Shown: positions 9,037 through 18,105 of the stretch, in pieces
How the letters are laid out: every line of letters begins with the position of its first letter
Position numbering within the stretch: the stretch's first letter is position 1
DNA from: Saprospiraceae bacterium
Lineage (GTDB): Bacteria; Bacteroidota; Bacteroidia; Chitinophagales; Saprospiraceae
DNA: 57,232 nt
Reading direction: 5' to 3'
Assembly: GCA_022448955.1 (NCBI GenBank)
Contig: JAKVCU010000001.1
Location: forward strand, 1 to 57,232
Notes under the pieces: model-generated
Told to the model about the DNA's origin: nothing
Database searches by the model: none
Seen by the model: the letters and a program-made list of their open reading frames with translations, nothing else
Translations under genes and position numbers: made by a program

Positions 9037-10404
9037 ATGAAAGACAATTATGATCAGTTTGGTGGGCTAAAAAGGGAAGAACTTATCCAACTTTGTGCAG
9101 AATTGCAAGACAAAGTCACTAAAACAATTAGCCTAAAACAAGAATTAATTGGTATTAAAAATGATTTGGACCAAGAGCTAAATCGTTTCAGAATGATTGA
9201 AGAGTTCGGACGTGAGGGGATCTTCCAGGATTCTATCGAAAGTTTTGGTGTGCATACCGTGGAGTCATTTGTACAAGTTTTTGAGCAGCCACATTGTCTT
9301 GTTGCAGAATATTCTCCTGAGCATAAACGTCTTCAAATTCTGAACTCTTTTGGTTTTCATGAACTTGAGATCCCAAAATATGTTGCTTTTGATGCGCAGT
9401 ACTTAGTAAAAAAGGAAGGGTTTTTCCTCCAGCAAGAAGTTTACCTCAATGATATTTTTCAATTTTTACGCTTACAAGATGCCTTAATTGGACCATTTTT
9501 AGACTCTGAAGGTAAGTTTAGTGGATTGATTATTTGTGGACAGATGTCGAAAGATAAGCTATTTTATAGTCCCATAAAGCCTAATGATCGACATGCATTT
9601 ACCGTAATGTCGCGCAAGGCAGGTTATTTGCTTCAGAATTTTAGATATAACCAAAAACTAAAGCTTGAAATCGAAATTCGGGCAGCTATCGAAAAGGAAT
9701 TAGAAGCGAAAGCTAATGACTTAATGCGAAGTAATAAGGACTTGGAACAGTTTGCCTATATCGTTTCTCATGATTTAAAAGCACCCCTGCTAAACATCTC
9801 TGGTTTCGCCCAACTTTTAGATTCGAAGTATCGAGATGCACTGGATAAAAATGGCCAGGAATATCTTAATTATATTCTAGAAGGAGTGCAGCGTTTTAGG
9901 AACGTTATCGATGCACTCTTACAATTCTCTCGAAATGTAAAGGCAGCGGAGCAAAAGGAAAATGTTCTTCTTAATCAAATCTTTGATAATATTCAGCGTT
10001 CATTTGCCTTTACCATCAATACTCGTCAAGCAGTTATTCAGGTTGGAGACTTGCCAGACATTTATGCCAATAAAGATTTGCTACAGCAGCTATTTCAAAA
10101 TTTAATTTCTAATGCTTTAAAGTTTACACCAAAAGTAGGCACTCCAAAAATTGTGGTAGATGAACAAGAATGTGAAGAAGATTTTCTCATTCGGGTTTCA
10201 GATAATGGTATTGGCATAGAAGAAAGCTTTTTGAAAGATATTTTCATCCCTTTCCGACGATTAAACCAAACTAAGGACTTTGAAGGAAATGGTATCGGCT
10301 TGAGTATTTGTAAAAAAATTGTCGAGCAGCACAACGGAAAAATTTGGGCAGACTCCAAGGGACTAGGACAAGGAACTACTTTTTATGTTAGCCTTCCCAA
10401 ATAA
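9037..10404 (+). CDS. Cytosolic sensor histidine kinase partnered with FIST protein
   Basis: A 455-residue kinase with a short N-terminal coiled coil (residues 15-50), a GAF-like region (about 55-200), a linker helix, a HisKA domain with H245 in AYIVSHDLKAPLLNISGF, and an intact HATPase_c domain (N-box QNLISNALKFTP, G1 SDNGIGIEESF, G2 GNGIGLSICKKIVEQHNG). It resembles bacteriophytochrome-type soluble kinases. No transmembrane segment is seen, consistent with cytosolic input from the upstream FIST protein. No response regulator lies next to it, so its phosphorylation target is unknown. Confidence 0.93.
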   Translation: MKDNYDQFGGLKREELIQLCAELQDKVTKTISLKQELIGIKNDLDQELNRFRMIEEFGREGIFQDSIESFGVHTVESFVQVFEQPHCLVAEYSPEHKRLQILNSFGFHELEIPKYVAFDAQYLVKKEGFFLQQEVYLNDIFQFLRLQDALIGPFLDSEGKFSGLIICGQMSKDKLFYSPIKPNDRHAFTVMSRKAGYLLQNFRYNQKLKLEIEIRAAIEKELEAKANDLMRSNKDLEQFAYIVSHDLKAPLLNISGFAQLLDSKYRDALDKNGQEYLNYILEGVQRFRNVIDALLQFSRNVKAAEQKENVLLNQIFDNIQRSFAFTINTRQAVIQVGDLPDIYANKDLLQQLFQNLISNALKFTPKVGTPKIVVDEQECEEDFLIRVSDNGIGIEESFLKDIFIPFRRLNQTKDFEGNGIGLSICKKIVEQHNGKIWADSKGLGQGTTFYVSLPK

Positions 10405-10490
10405 TTACCTATCTCCTTTTCTTGACAACTATTTTCTACAATCATTTGTAGTTTAATTGATAGTATTTTCACTAACCAAAAATTTTTTTT

Positions 10491-11045
10491 ATGCTATTTA
10501 AGCAATTGCCATTGTTATTATTAACCACATTTGCAGTAATGTTGTCCGTTAATTTGCATGCGCAAAAAAAACAAGACAAAAAAACACGTAAAAGCCCAGC
10601 TGTAAAAGAGCAAGCTATGATGGGTGATATTGAAATCACTATTAATTATGGAAGCCCCGCCGTGAACGGCCGCAGAATTTGGGGCAGCTTAGTTCCTTTC
10701 GGAAAAGTCTGGAGGACAGGGGCAAATGAAGCGACTACCTTCGAACTCAACCAAGCTGTTATGATCGATGGTAAAGAGGTGCCTGCTGGAAAATATTCTT
10801 TGTTTACCATTCCTCGTAAAGAAGAGTGGACATTTATCCTTAACTCAGATGCTAAGCAATGGGGAGCTTATAATTATGATGAAGAAAAAGATGTGTTGCG
10901 TTTTTCTGCAAGGCCTGGCCAAAATACTAGCGCTACCGAACGCCTAACTTTTGATATAACGACAAAAGGAGGCGCTGCAGCATATGTAAATCTTAAATGG
11001 GAAAACCTTGTAGTCGGCTTCGAAATAAGACCAATTACGAAGTAA
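10491..11045 (+). CDS. DUF2911 family secreted protein
   Basis: A 184-residue protein with a signal peptide (about 1-24, ending LHAQ) and the DUF2911 domain: ITINYGSPAVNGRRIWG, LVPFGKVWRTGANEATTFE, VPAGKYSLFTIP and WTFILNSDAKQWGAYNYD. The family is common in Bacteroidota and has no established function; it is predicted periplasmic or surface exposed. The gene is monocistronic, ending at a hairpin shared with the convergent DUF3686 gene. Confidence 0.93.
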   Translation: MLFKQLPLLLLTTFAVMLSVNLHAQKKQDKKTRKSPAVKEQAMMGDIEITINYGSPAVNGRRIWGSLVPFGKVWRTGANEATTFELNQAVMIDGKEVPAGKYSLFTIPRKEEWTFILNSDAKQWGAYNYDEEKDVLRFSARPGQNTSATERLTFDITTKGGAAAYVNLKWENLVVGFEIRPITK

Positions 11046-11072
11046 TTTATACACTTTGTGATGTAGATATAT

Positions 11073-11109
11073 ACTGTGTGAGTCGGTATTTTTTACCCTC
11101 TCACACAGT
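11073..11109. terminator. Bidirectional hairpin between convergent genes
   Basis: ACTGTGTGAG (11073-11082) pairs with CTCACACAGT (11100-11109), loop 17 nt, placed between the DUF2911 and DUF3686 stops. The loop itself contains a T-run, but none follows the stem closely. Confidence 0.55.
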
Positions 11110-11116
11110 TATACAG

Positions 11117-14100
11117 TCAAGTAAGATTTCTCTTAAAAGCTGTTCTCAGCTCCTCAATTAAGTAGTCGTACTCGTGGGTATGAGGAAAAACCTTTAAAAG
11201 AATACTTGCAGCCTCTAGCTGCTTCTCCAAACTTTCTTTCTCCGCTTGTGGCAAGATATAATGCCAGATAAATTGTGCCAATGCCCTAACATCAGGTGGG
11301 AATGATAATAAATCAATGCCACTATTAATATGAATTAAAGCTTCAAAAATCTGTGCTGCATCTTCATCGTGAATGCCTTTAGTATATCCTTCTTGATAGC
11401 GCATAGTCACTTCCTTGCGAAGGAGCTCAAGAACCTCATCTGTAGAAGGTTGAGCTTCTAATCTTTTAGCTTTGAATAATTGGTAGGCCAAGTATTCTGC
11501 TCTATACACTTCTTTATTTTCAGAAATCAAGGATTGATTCCAAACAGCTTTATTGGCGGATAATTTTTCCTCTGTAATTTCTTCATAAAAATCTGTGCCG
11601 GTTAGGTGAAAATATAATTTTCCATCTCTTTCGACTATCGTCAAATCAAGTGCCTGTACATTGACATTAAATGCATGCTTTCCTAACTGAATGATATTTT
11701 CACCATCCAAAAATAAGTCTTGCCTATCGCGCAATTGTCGAACAGCTTCCTCTTTGAGGGTCTTTAATTTCGTTTGAAGACTATTGGCTTTATTACTATC
11801 CTCTAGTTCAACTAATTGATTAACTAAGTCTCGTACCTTATCAACCATTAGGTCAGAGGCAAAAAAAGCATTGATTTCAAGCACTTCTTTAAAAGTCTTT
11901 ACCCGATTTTGAATTCCATTCAAAATACGTTCTCCTGCTCTTTGAAGGCTAGTCGTTCGGTTGTTAAGTGCTTCAATTAATTGTTTTTTACGATTTTCGA
12001 AAGCTACATAAATTTCCTCCCGTTTTTCTCCAATTTTATCAATAAACTCGTCAAATTCAACAAACTTACTCTCTAACTCCTCTAGTTGAATCATTAACTT
12101 TGTGAGATATTCATCACACTTTTGAGCTGTATGGGCAATATCTAGATAATTGATAATTCCTTGATCCAAGAGCTTAAACTGTGCAGCAAACTCAGCTATG
12201 GCTTCTTGTCCTAACAATTCTTTTTGCTTCCGTTTGACAGCTGCTTTTACTTGATTAAGACTAGCATACATTGACGAAATATTATCTAGAATTCGAGTTG
12301 TCTGTGTGGCATCTTCGATTTTTAGATTACTAACGATATCAATCATCAACTGCAATTCATCACTAATTTGATCGACTTGCTCTTCAAGCTCTTCTCCCTG
12401 CTTTGCTGTTTTGATACCATCTAAATGTGTTTTTTGTATTTGAATTTTTTCAGCATAAGGCCTAAGTGCATTATCCTGTAAAAGAAAAGAAATACAATCT
12501 TCTGAGAGGCGTTCAGCTATGCTTCCTGCTTCTTCCTCCAATTGATTAACTAAGTCTATTTGGGTATAACGCAACTCTCTTAAAGAGATGATTTCTCCTC
12601 GAATCGTACGAAGTTCGGCTAGTTTGCCAACAAATAGATCAATACTATCAAAGTTAGATCGTTTGACCTGCTGGAAAATATCTAAGGCCTTTGTTCTTAC
12701 TCTATCCAACTCTTCTTCCGTATTGCGCTGAATACTTAGCTTTTTCTCATATTCTTCAATAGCAGCATGAGCGGTTTCTTTAATCGATAAAAGTGGCTCC
12801 CTTAAATTGAAGGTTTCAGGATTACTAATCCAATAGTAGCTATCAATGACATCGGTCGCTTTTTTTGCTAAGTCAGCATATAAACCAGTATAAGAATCAT
12901 CCTTGGTGATCAGTGTAAGTATTTCATAACATTCTGACATCGCCTTTACAATATCCTTGTTACCAATTTTGTAAAGGAAACTATCCGTATGCTCTGAAGG
13001 GACTTCTTCACCGCTTACGAATGGCGTTTGCCAGATTTGCACCACATGATGCTTGCTCGCTTCCTCTTCCGCTCTGAAATAAGCCAATTCTCCATTCGGG
13101 AAAATGGAATAACCATGGCAAATGATAGGTGTATTGACCTTTTGCTCAATTAAGTTGTAATGCAAAAGTACATAAGTACCTTGCTGATGATTATAAAAGA
13201 CATACAAATAGTCTTCCCCGTTTGGTGAAATAATTCGCTTTTTAAATTGCTTTTGTTTTAGATCTGGATCGAAGATTTTAAAATCACCAGTCTGCAAATA
13301 AAAACCATTCGCAAAGATGAGTCCATGACCATCTGGTAATAATACGCCACTATCTTTGAGGGCATCTATCCGCTGAACACGCTGGATTTTTTCATTATAA
13401 ACGAAGTAACGAAAATCTTCTTGGTAGGGTCTGATTTTTAAGGCAATGAGGTTACCCAAATCTGCATAGAAGTATTCTGCATCGTCCAAAGTTTGATCTG
13501 TAAACGCGACTTCTTCTCTATAAATACCTAAGCCATCTTCCGTATTATCTTCTACTTTGATGGTTAAATCTCCACCTACAGTTTCGACAAATACACGATC
13601 CATAATGGAAATATGTGGATGTTGTCCAAGACGTTGCATCTCCCGATGTGCTCTTACCCACTTGAATTCATATTGCTGTGGTGCTCTAACTTCATGATCG
13701 CTTCTTGCATCCACATAGACTAGGCTGTTGTCTTTAATCAACCATTTAAAAGCTTTAAAGTCACCTACATTCTTAGAAATTTGGAAAACCATGTACAGGT
13801 AGGTGCCTTTTTGCACAAAGCGAGCAAAAAAGGCTTCTTTATAATAGCGGTATAGATTTTGAAAATCTACATCAAATTTCTCATCTGTAATCAGAGAAAA
13901 ATTAGCCTCATTGAAAGTATTATCATCAAAAGTATAGATGCTAAATACATCTGATAACTTGATGCCTGAACGCAATCCAATATGCACATTATAGCCAAAG
14001 ATACAATGGTTACCCAGTGCGATAATATCCCTAGCAACACAATTATTGTTAGTATTGATTCGGTCATTCGCAATCAATTGGGTTTCGATTGCACCAAATA

Positions 14101-14266
14101 CTTCCTTTCGACCTTGATTTAATTGATCGAGGCGTTCTTTCAGTAAAGAAGTATGCTTAAGCAGACGATTCCTAATAATTTCATAAGTACCTGCTTCCAA
14201 TTGTACATTGTCCTGCGTGGCAATGTTTTCCGTCTGAGGCAGATTTTGGTTTGGGGTGTTGGACAT
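11117..14266 (-). CDS. DUF3686 'DNA repair ATPase' family protein
   Basis: A 1049-residue protein. Residues about 40-440 are the DUF3686 region, with conserved stretches RKEVFGAIETQLIANDRI, NNCVARDIIALGNHCIFGYN, LYRYYKEAFFARF, FVETVGGDLTIKVEDN and FSIFPNGELAYFRAEEE. Residues about 490-830 are long coiled coils rich in Glu, Lys and Leu. The rest (about 870-1049) is mixed helical. I see no Walker A motif, so the ATPase name is inherited from the family rather than shown here. In other genomes such proteins are found near MoxR or membrane-associated stress genes; here the MoxR locus is about 34 kb away. The product is cytosolic and its role is unproven. Confidence 0.85.
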   Translation of the reverse strand: MSNTPNQNLPQTENIATQDNVQLEAGTYEIIRNRLLKHTSLLKERLDQLNQGRKEVFGAIETQLIANDRINTNNNCVARDIIALGNHCIFGYNVHIGLRSGIKLSDVFSIYTFDDNTFNEANFSLITDEKFDVDFQNLYRYYKEAFFARFVQKGTYLYMVFQISKNVGDFKAFKWLIKDNSLVYVDARSDHEVRAPQQYEFKWVRAHREMQRLGQHPHISIMDRVFVETVGGDLTIKVEDNTEDGLGIYREEVAFTDQTLDDAEYFYADLGNLIALKIRPYQEDFRYFVYNEKIQRVQRIDALKDSGVLLPDGHGLIFANGFYLQTGDFKIFDPDLKQKQFKKRIISPNGEDYLYVFYNHQQGTYVLLHYNLIEQKVNTPIICHGYSIFPNGELAYFRAEEEASKHHVVQIWQTPFVSGEEVPSEHTDSFLYKIGNKDIVKAMSECYEILTLITKDDSYTGLYADLAKKATDVIDSYYWISNPETFNLREPLLSIKETAHAAIEEYEKKLSIQRNTEEELDRVRTKALDIFQQVKRSNFDSIDLFVGKLAELRTIRGEIISLRELRYTQIDLVNQLEEEAGSIAERLSEDCISFLLQDNALRPYAEKIQIQKTHLDGIKTAKQGEELEEQVDQISDELQLMIDIVSNLKIEDATQTTRILDNISSMYASLNQVKAAVKRKQKELLGQEAIAEFAAQFKLLDQGIINYLDIAHTAQKCDEYLTKLMIQLEELESKFVEFDEFIDKIGEKREEIYVAFENRKKQLIEALNNRTTSLQRAGERILNGIQNRVKTFKEVLEINAFFASDLMVDKVRDLVNQLVELEDSNKANSLQTKLKTLKEEAVRQLRDRQDLFLDGENIIQLGKHAFNVNVQALDLTIVERDGKLYFHLTGTDFYEEITEEKLSANKAVWNQSLISENKEVYRAEYLAYQLFKAKRLEAQPSTDEVLELLRKEVTMRYQEGYTKGIHDEDAAQIFEALIHINSGIDLLSFPPDVRALAQFIWHYILPQAEKESLEKQLEAASILLKVFPHTHEYDYLIEELRTAFKRNLT

Positions 14267-14591
14267 ATACCTTAGTTTTCTTTTGTACCTACATAGTAGC
14301 GAGACTAAACTATATTATCCCATTTTTGCTTTGAGTCGATTTGGTGAGTTATTACTTTGTTACCGACTTTTGATTAAGGGCCGTCATTGGTAGTTGGCAT
14401 AACTGACAAATACACAATAAAAAGGGATCAATGATCTCAATTTGATTACAGGCAGTTCCTTACCGTTACATTAGCAAGGAAAAATGGGTTAACATAATAT
14501 TTATCGCTTACTTATATTAAGAAAAGGCCATCCATTTTTCCATTTTTGACGCTGAAGAAAGGATTTTTTTCGACTAAAGTTAAAACATTCT
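14267..14591. other. Intergenic, no gene seen (325 bp)
   Basis: The upstream region of the DUF3686 gene is AT-rich and contains no ORF, clear promoter pair or strong hairpin that I can identify. Confidence 0.5.
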
Positions 14592-14870
14592 CTAGGCCAT
14601 AAAGTATGCTACTAATTGTTCCCATTCTTCTTCAAGGGAAAGGGGAGGACGGCTTTTATTGGCTTTATGATACCAATAATCTGCGTTCCAGATATCCCCT
14701 TCTTTTCTGTGTAGATAGGCATGTATCCATGCCGCTTTTTCGCCACCGAGCTGATCTACAAGCTCATGTGCACTTTCCCAATTTCCTTGCCTATCATACC
14801 ACAAAGCTTTTAAATAAACACTCCATTCCTTCTGAATTTTGTGTGCTCTTTTAAATGCTTCAATGGTCAT
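14592..14870 (-). CDS. Small conserved-looking protein, TPR-like helices
   Basis: A 92-residue protein rich in Trp and Ala (RQGNWESAHELVDQLGG, HAYLHRKEGDIWNADYWYHKAN) that reads like two or three tetratricopeptide-like helical hairpins. Its ATG overlaps the M24 peptidase stop (TAATG), so it is translated from the same mRNA. No signal peptide. The function is unknown; a helper protein for its neighbour is only a guess. Confidence 0.75.
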   Translation of the reverse strand: MTIEAFKRAHKIQKEWSVYLKALWYDRQGNWESAHELVDQLGGEKAAWIHAYLHRKEGDIWNADYWYHKANKSRPPLSLEEEWEQLVAYFMA

Positions 14871-16213
14871 TATCTTTGGTTTTGGTAAAGTGGTCTTGGA
14901 ATGAGGTATAGCCCTTCTTGCCTTCCATCAATGTAGTAGAACCCACTTTCGTGGAAAAAGCCATCTTCTTCCATCATCATACGTACTTCTTTTTTCCACT
15001 CGTCAATATATACAGCTGTATTCAACTCAATGGAGTAGGCTGTATTATAATAGAGTGGGTAATCGCCCTTATGTGGAACACCTCCTTGTTGGTCCCAAAG
15101 GCCAATGGTCGGCCCTGCTCCATGTCCGTGATAGCCAATAGGGTGAGTATAAATCGTAGGTTTGAGTCCTTCTGCTTTTCCTTTTTGGAGAGCGGAGGCT
15201 AAGATGTCATTCCCACTTCTTCCTTCTTGGAATTCATCCGTAAGAATATCCATAACACGTTTACCTTTTTTAAATGCCTCTTTTAAGTATGCTGGTGCAT
15301 CGGTTTCTCCTGGCTTGAGAACATAGGCATTATGCTGGGTATCTGTGTTCAAACCACAGTAAGTGATTCCGAAATCAATATGCAGTAAATCCCCAGGCAT
15401 AATTACTTGCAACTCGGGGCGCTTGGAGAAAGAACGCAGATGTTCGAAGGATTCTGGGTCTGCCCTTTGAATATCTACGGTTGGATGGAACCATGCAATC
15501 ATACCCATTTCTTGAATACGATTGCGGTAATACCAAACCACATCATCTGTAGTACTTACGCCTGCTTGAATGACTTTATCAGATAGCCCTTCTGCAATAA
15601 TAACATGGGCTATGCGCATTATTTGTTGATAAACAACCATTTCACTTTCTATGCGTGTTTCTAACCATCCAATGCACAATTTATCCCCTGATACAATTCT
15701 ATCCTGATACTTTTGTGGAAGTACCTCCATTAATCGGTCATAGTGATAAGAAGAGATGCCATCACCTAAACCAAAGTGTTCAGAACGATTAACTGCTATT
15801 TTTTTTGGATTACGCTCCTCAATAATTTCGCGTAAGCGCTTCCATTGATCGGGCTCCTTATCTTTGTCCCAGGCTTTTTTAAATACATCTCCGACATTAT
15901 ATCTAGCACAAGCTAAGGTTTCTAAGGATTCTCCATTGTCGTAGATCACCAACATAGTGGTTCTTCTTGCAGAAAGCCAAAAGGAAGGGAGCATCGTTTT
16001 TAGAACAGGGTCCTCATTATATTCCCTAGAGATCAAAATCCACATATCGACGCCTTCCCTTCTCATCAGATTAGGAAGTACCGTTTCTACTTTTTCAACT
16101 AACCATTTATCGCGAACTGTGCCTTGCTCCTTAAGGCTTAGTATTTTAGGCATCTGCGCTTTTAAAGCAAATGCAAACAAAATCAATGCTGTACTTAAGA
16201 ATAGTTTTTTCAT
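14870..16213 (-). CDS. Exported M24 family metallopeptidase (Xaa-Pro aminopeptidase-like)
   Basis: A 447-residue protein with a signal peptide (1-19, ending LKAQ), a creatinase-like N-terminal domain, and a pita-bread M24 domain from about residue 190. Metal-binding residues can be recognised in order: HIDFG and NTDTQ (Asp), GYHGHGAGP (His), YSIELN (Glu) and MMEEDGFF (Glu). Such enzymes remove N-terminal residues from Xaa-Pro peptides; the periplasmic location suggests peptide scavenging. It is first in a two-gene unit with the TPR-like small protein. Confidence 0.92.
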   Translation of the reverse strand: MKKLFLSTALILFAFALKAQMPKILSLKEQGTVRDKWLVEKVETVLPNLMRREGVDMWILISREYNEDPVLKTMLPSFWLSARRTTMLVIYDNGESLETLACARYNVGDVFKKAWDKDKEPDQWKRLREIIEERNPKKIAVNRSEHFGLGDGISSYHYDRLMEVLPQKYQDRIVSGDKLCIGWLETRIESEMVVYQQIMRIAHVIIAEGLSDKVIQAGVSTTDDVVWYYRNRIQEMGMIAWFHPTVDIQRADPESFEHLRSFSKRPELQVIMPGDLLHIDFGITYCGLNTDTQHNAYVLKPGETDAPAYLKEAFKKGKRVMDILTDEFQEGRSGNDILASALQKGKAEGLKPTIYTHPIGYHGHGAGPTIGLWDQQGGVPHKGDYPLYYNTAYSIELNTAVYIDEWKKEVRMMMEEDGFFHESGFYYIDGRQEGLYLIPRPLYQNQR

Positions 16214-16320
16214 ACCTACTATTTCATTTTTTCTTAAGTGTAAGATAAAAAAACGATTGAATACAGAAGGGATCGTAAAAAGAAATTAAGCGTATGTATC
16301 AATCTTATTCAAAGGGGGAA

Positions 16321-16704
16321 TCAATGATTTGAGCTTTCCTTCTGGCAAAGGCGAGGTTTTGGGTTAATAAAAAAATAAAAGCACATACTTCCTAAGCCAT
16401 ATGCAATGAGGTCATAAAAATCAGCTGTAAAACCACTATGTAGTAATGGGAATACCCATTCAAATAATAAGATTAGGAGAATAGTAAATAGAAAGGTATC
16501 CATGATAGTGAGACGTGCAGTAATACCCCATAACCATTGTCTTTCCAATAGGAAAAGGCTAAAGACCAAAGGCATACACAAGAATGGATCTAAGTAGCTA
16601 TCGAAGAAAGGCCAGTCCCAATGTAATAACTTTTGGCTTAGCTGATGAAATAAAAAGAGCATTACACAGACCCAAAGTATTTTATTTTTTATAAGCGTAG
16701 GCAT
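16321..16704 (-). CDS. Small integral membrane protein, unknown function
   Basis: A 127-residue protein with four likely membrane helices (about residues 8-25, 36-52, 66-84 and 95-115) and a short basic C-terminus. I do not recognise the family. It follows the 78-residue membrane protein by 26 bp on the same strand, suggesting co-transcription. Confidence 0.7.
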   Translation of the reverse strand: MPTLIKNKILWVCVMLFLFHQLSQKLLHWDWPFFDSYLDPFLCMPLVFSLFLLERQWLWGITARLTIMDTFLFTILLILLFEWVFPLLHSGFTADFYDLIAYGLGSMCFYFFINPKPRLCQKESSNH

Positions 16705-16730
16705 ATAGAAGATGTAGATTAAAGTATTTC

Positions 16731-16967
16731 TTAGGCAACTGCTGCAAATGCAATAATTAATCCTACAATCAAAAAAGGAGAAAGGATTAGCATAAAAATA
16801 AAACCTACAAAACGCATAAGAAGCTTAAAGATCAACATACCCATACTATCCCCTTGCCGAAAGGCCACATAGTCATTAAAGCTGCGATACTGCAACCCGA
16901 TACCATCTATCATTTTTTTTGCTGCATGGTCTTTATCATTGTTCAAATCTTCTAATCTGATTTTCAT
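16731..16967 (-). CDS. Small protein with C-terminal membrane segment
   Basis: A 78-residue protein with a soluble N-terminal half (MKIRLEDLNNDKDHAAKKMI) and a long hydrophobic stretch at about 45-78, probably one or two transmembrane helices. The family is not recognised. It shares a probable transcript with the downstream membrane protein. The start is supported by good spacing from the TetR upstream region. Confidence 0.65.
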   Translation of the reverse strand: MKIRLEDLNNDKDHAAKKMIDGIGLQYRSFNDYVAFRQGDSMGMLIFKLLMRFVGFIFMLILSPFLIVGLIIAFAAVA

Positions 16968-17164
16968 AGAATTGGCTTTTAAAGGGCTTTAGCATATAAA
17001 AAACTACGTAAATTGCCCTATATTTTTATCTATTCTTCCTAAAAAATTCTTTTCATCTAATACGAATAGTAGTAGAGTATATATGATGTATGAGATAGAT
17101 AAAAATATAATTTTTAATTTACTAGTTGATTAATCTCCAAGCCCCTAGTGGGTAATCATTAATT

Positions 17165-17206
17165 AGAACAAATGTACTAAATTTTGTTTTTTAGTACAAG
17201 TGTTCT
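17165..17206. promoter_or_regulatory. Double palindromic operator upstream of the TetR gene
   Basis: Two 14-bp palindromes, AGAACAAATGTACT (17165-17178) and AGTACAAGTGTTCT (17193-17206), fit AG(A/T)ACAnnTGT(A/T)CT. They are inverted copies of each other about a 10-bp centre (17181-17190). They sit 32 bp before the chosen ATG of the TetR regulator, a typical place for autorepression. Binding is inferred from position and symmetry. Confidence 0.75.
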
Positions 17207-17237
17207 ATATTTAAGTCATCGAAATTTCGATGAATCT

Positions 17238-17867
17238 ATGAAGACAAAAGACAAAATACTACAAGAGGCCTTAAAGCAGTTTAATGAACGAGGAACAGAT
17301 GCTGTGAGTATCCGTTCTATCGGGGATGCAGTGGGCATTAGTGCGGGTAATTTGGCCTATCATTTTAAGAATACCGATGCAATTATTTATCAGCTCTATT
17401 TAAATTTAGCGGAAGCCTTAAATCAGCAGGTGGCAAAAACACAGGATTTAGAAATGACCCTTCACAACTTAGCGAAGAGAACCAAGGAGACTTTTCAAAT
17501 TCTTTTTATCTATCGATTCTTATTGATTGATTTTGTTCATATTAATAGGAGGGTGGAAGGCCTACAAAAACACTTTCTCAGTTTAATGGATATGCGAAAG
17601 ATGCAATTTCGATTTTTATTTGAGCTGTTTCAGCAAAAAGGGTTATTCCGAAAAGATATTACGAATGAGCAATATGCTGAGCTTTCGGATATTATTATCC
17701 TTTATTCTAATGCTTGGGTGTCGGATGGGATTGTTCGATTTAAGGGAACGAATGAAGCATTGATTAGTCATTATGCTCGGCTATTCTTTATGATGACTTT
17801 GCCTTATCTTTCTGCAGAAGGGAAAGGAGCTTTTGAAGAGGTGCTAGAAAATTGGGAATCGATGTAG
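17238..17867 (+). CDS. TetR/AcrR family transcriptional regulator
   Basis: The ATG at 17238 gives a 209-residue TetR protein. An upstream ATG (17184) lies inside the operator and would add a poor N-terminus, so I reject it. The HTH is at about residues 3-45 (KDKILQEALKQFNERGTDAVSIRSIGDAVGISAGNLAYHF); the all-helical C-terminal ligand domain is divergent. It is a dimeric repressor released by a small ligand. No efflux or lipid-metabolism gene is adjacent, so apart from itself its target is unclear; the divergent small membrane proteins are candidates. Confidence 0.92.
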   Translation: MKTKDKILQEALKQFNERGTDAVSIRSIGDAVGISAGNLAYHFKNTDAIIYQLYLNLAEALNQQVAKTQDLEMTLHNLAKRTKETFQILFIYRFLLIDFVHINRRVEGLQKHFLSLMDMRKMQFRFLFELFQQKGLFRKDITNEQYAELSDIIILYSNAWVSDGIVRFKGTNEALISHYARLFFMMTLPYLSAEGKGAFEEVLENWESM

Positions 17868-17878
17868 CTATTTAAACT

Positions 17879-18103
17879 TTATGGATTAAAAACTTCATCG
17901 ATATCGCCTTGAATATCGTCTAAGTCGGCAGGCAAATTAGTGTTCTTAGAAGGCAATAAATCTTGCAGATCCTGCATGCTTTCAGAAATGGGGGGCGTTG
18001 TAGATTTCATGCCTAAGATTGCTTCAATAGTGTCTAATACCTGTATATCATGGGTGTCCATGATGGCTTTGATAAGGTTTAGCTTCTTTTTTTTAATATC
18101 CAT
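17879..18103 (-). CDS. Small acidic protein, last gene of cytochrome operon
   Basis: A 74-residue protein with a basic helical N-terminus (MDIKKKKLNLIKAIMDTHD) and an acidic, Pro-rich C-terminus (DDIQGDIDEVFNP). The N-terminal pattern recalls small antitoxin-like proteins of Bacteroidota, but there is no toxin beside it. It starts two bases after the diheme cytochrome stop on the same strand. The function is unknown. Confidence 0.6.
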   Translation of the reverse strand: MDIKKKKLNLIKAIMDTHDIQVLDTIEAILGMKSTTPPISESMQDLQDLLPSKNTNLPADLDDIQGDIDEVFNP

Positions 18104-18105
18104 AA

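Noticed and set aside
17184-17237. Upstream ATG for the TetR gene
   Set aside because: It lies inside the operator between the two palindromes; the translated leader has no similarity to TetR N-termini, and 17238 gives a standard start.
17879-18103. Toxin-antitoxin interpretation of the 74-residue protein
   Set aside because: The N-terminus is only vaguely antitoxin-like and no toxin is adjacent; the gene is coupled to the cytochrome instead.
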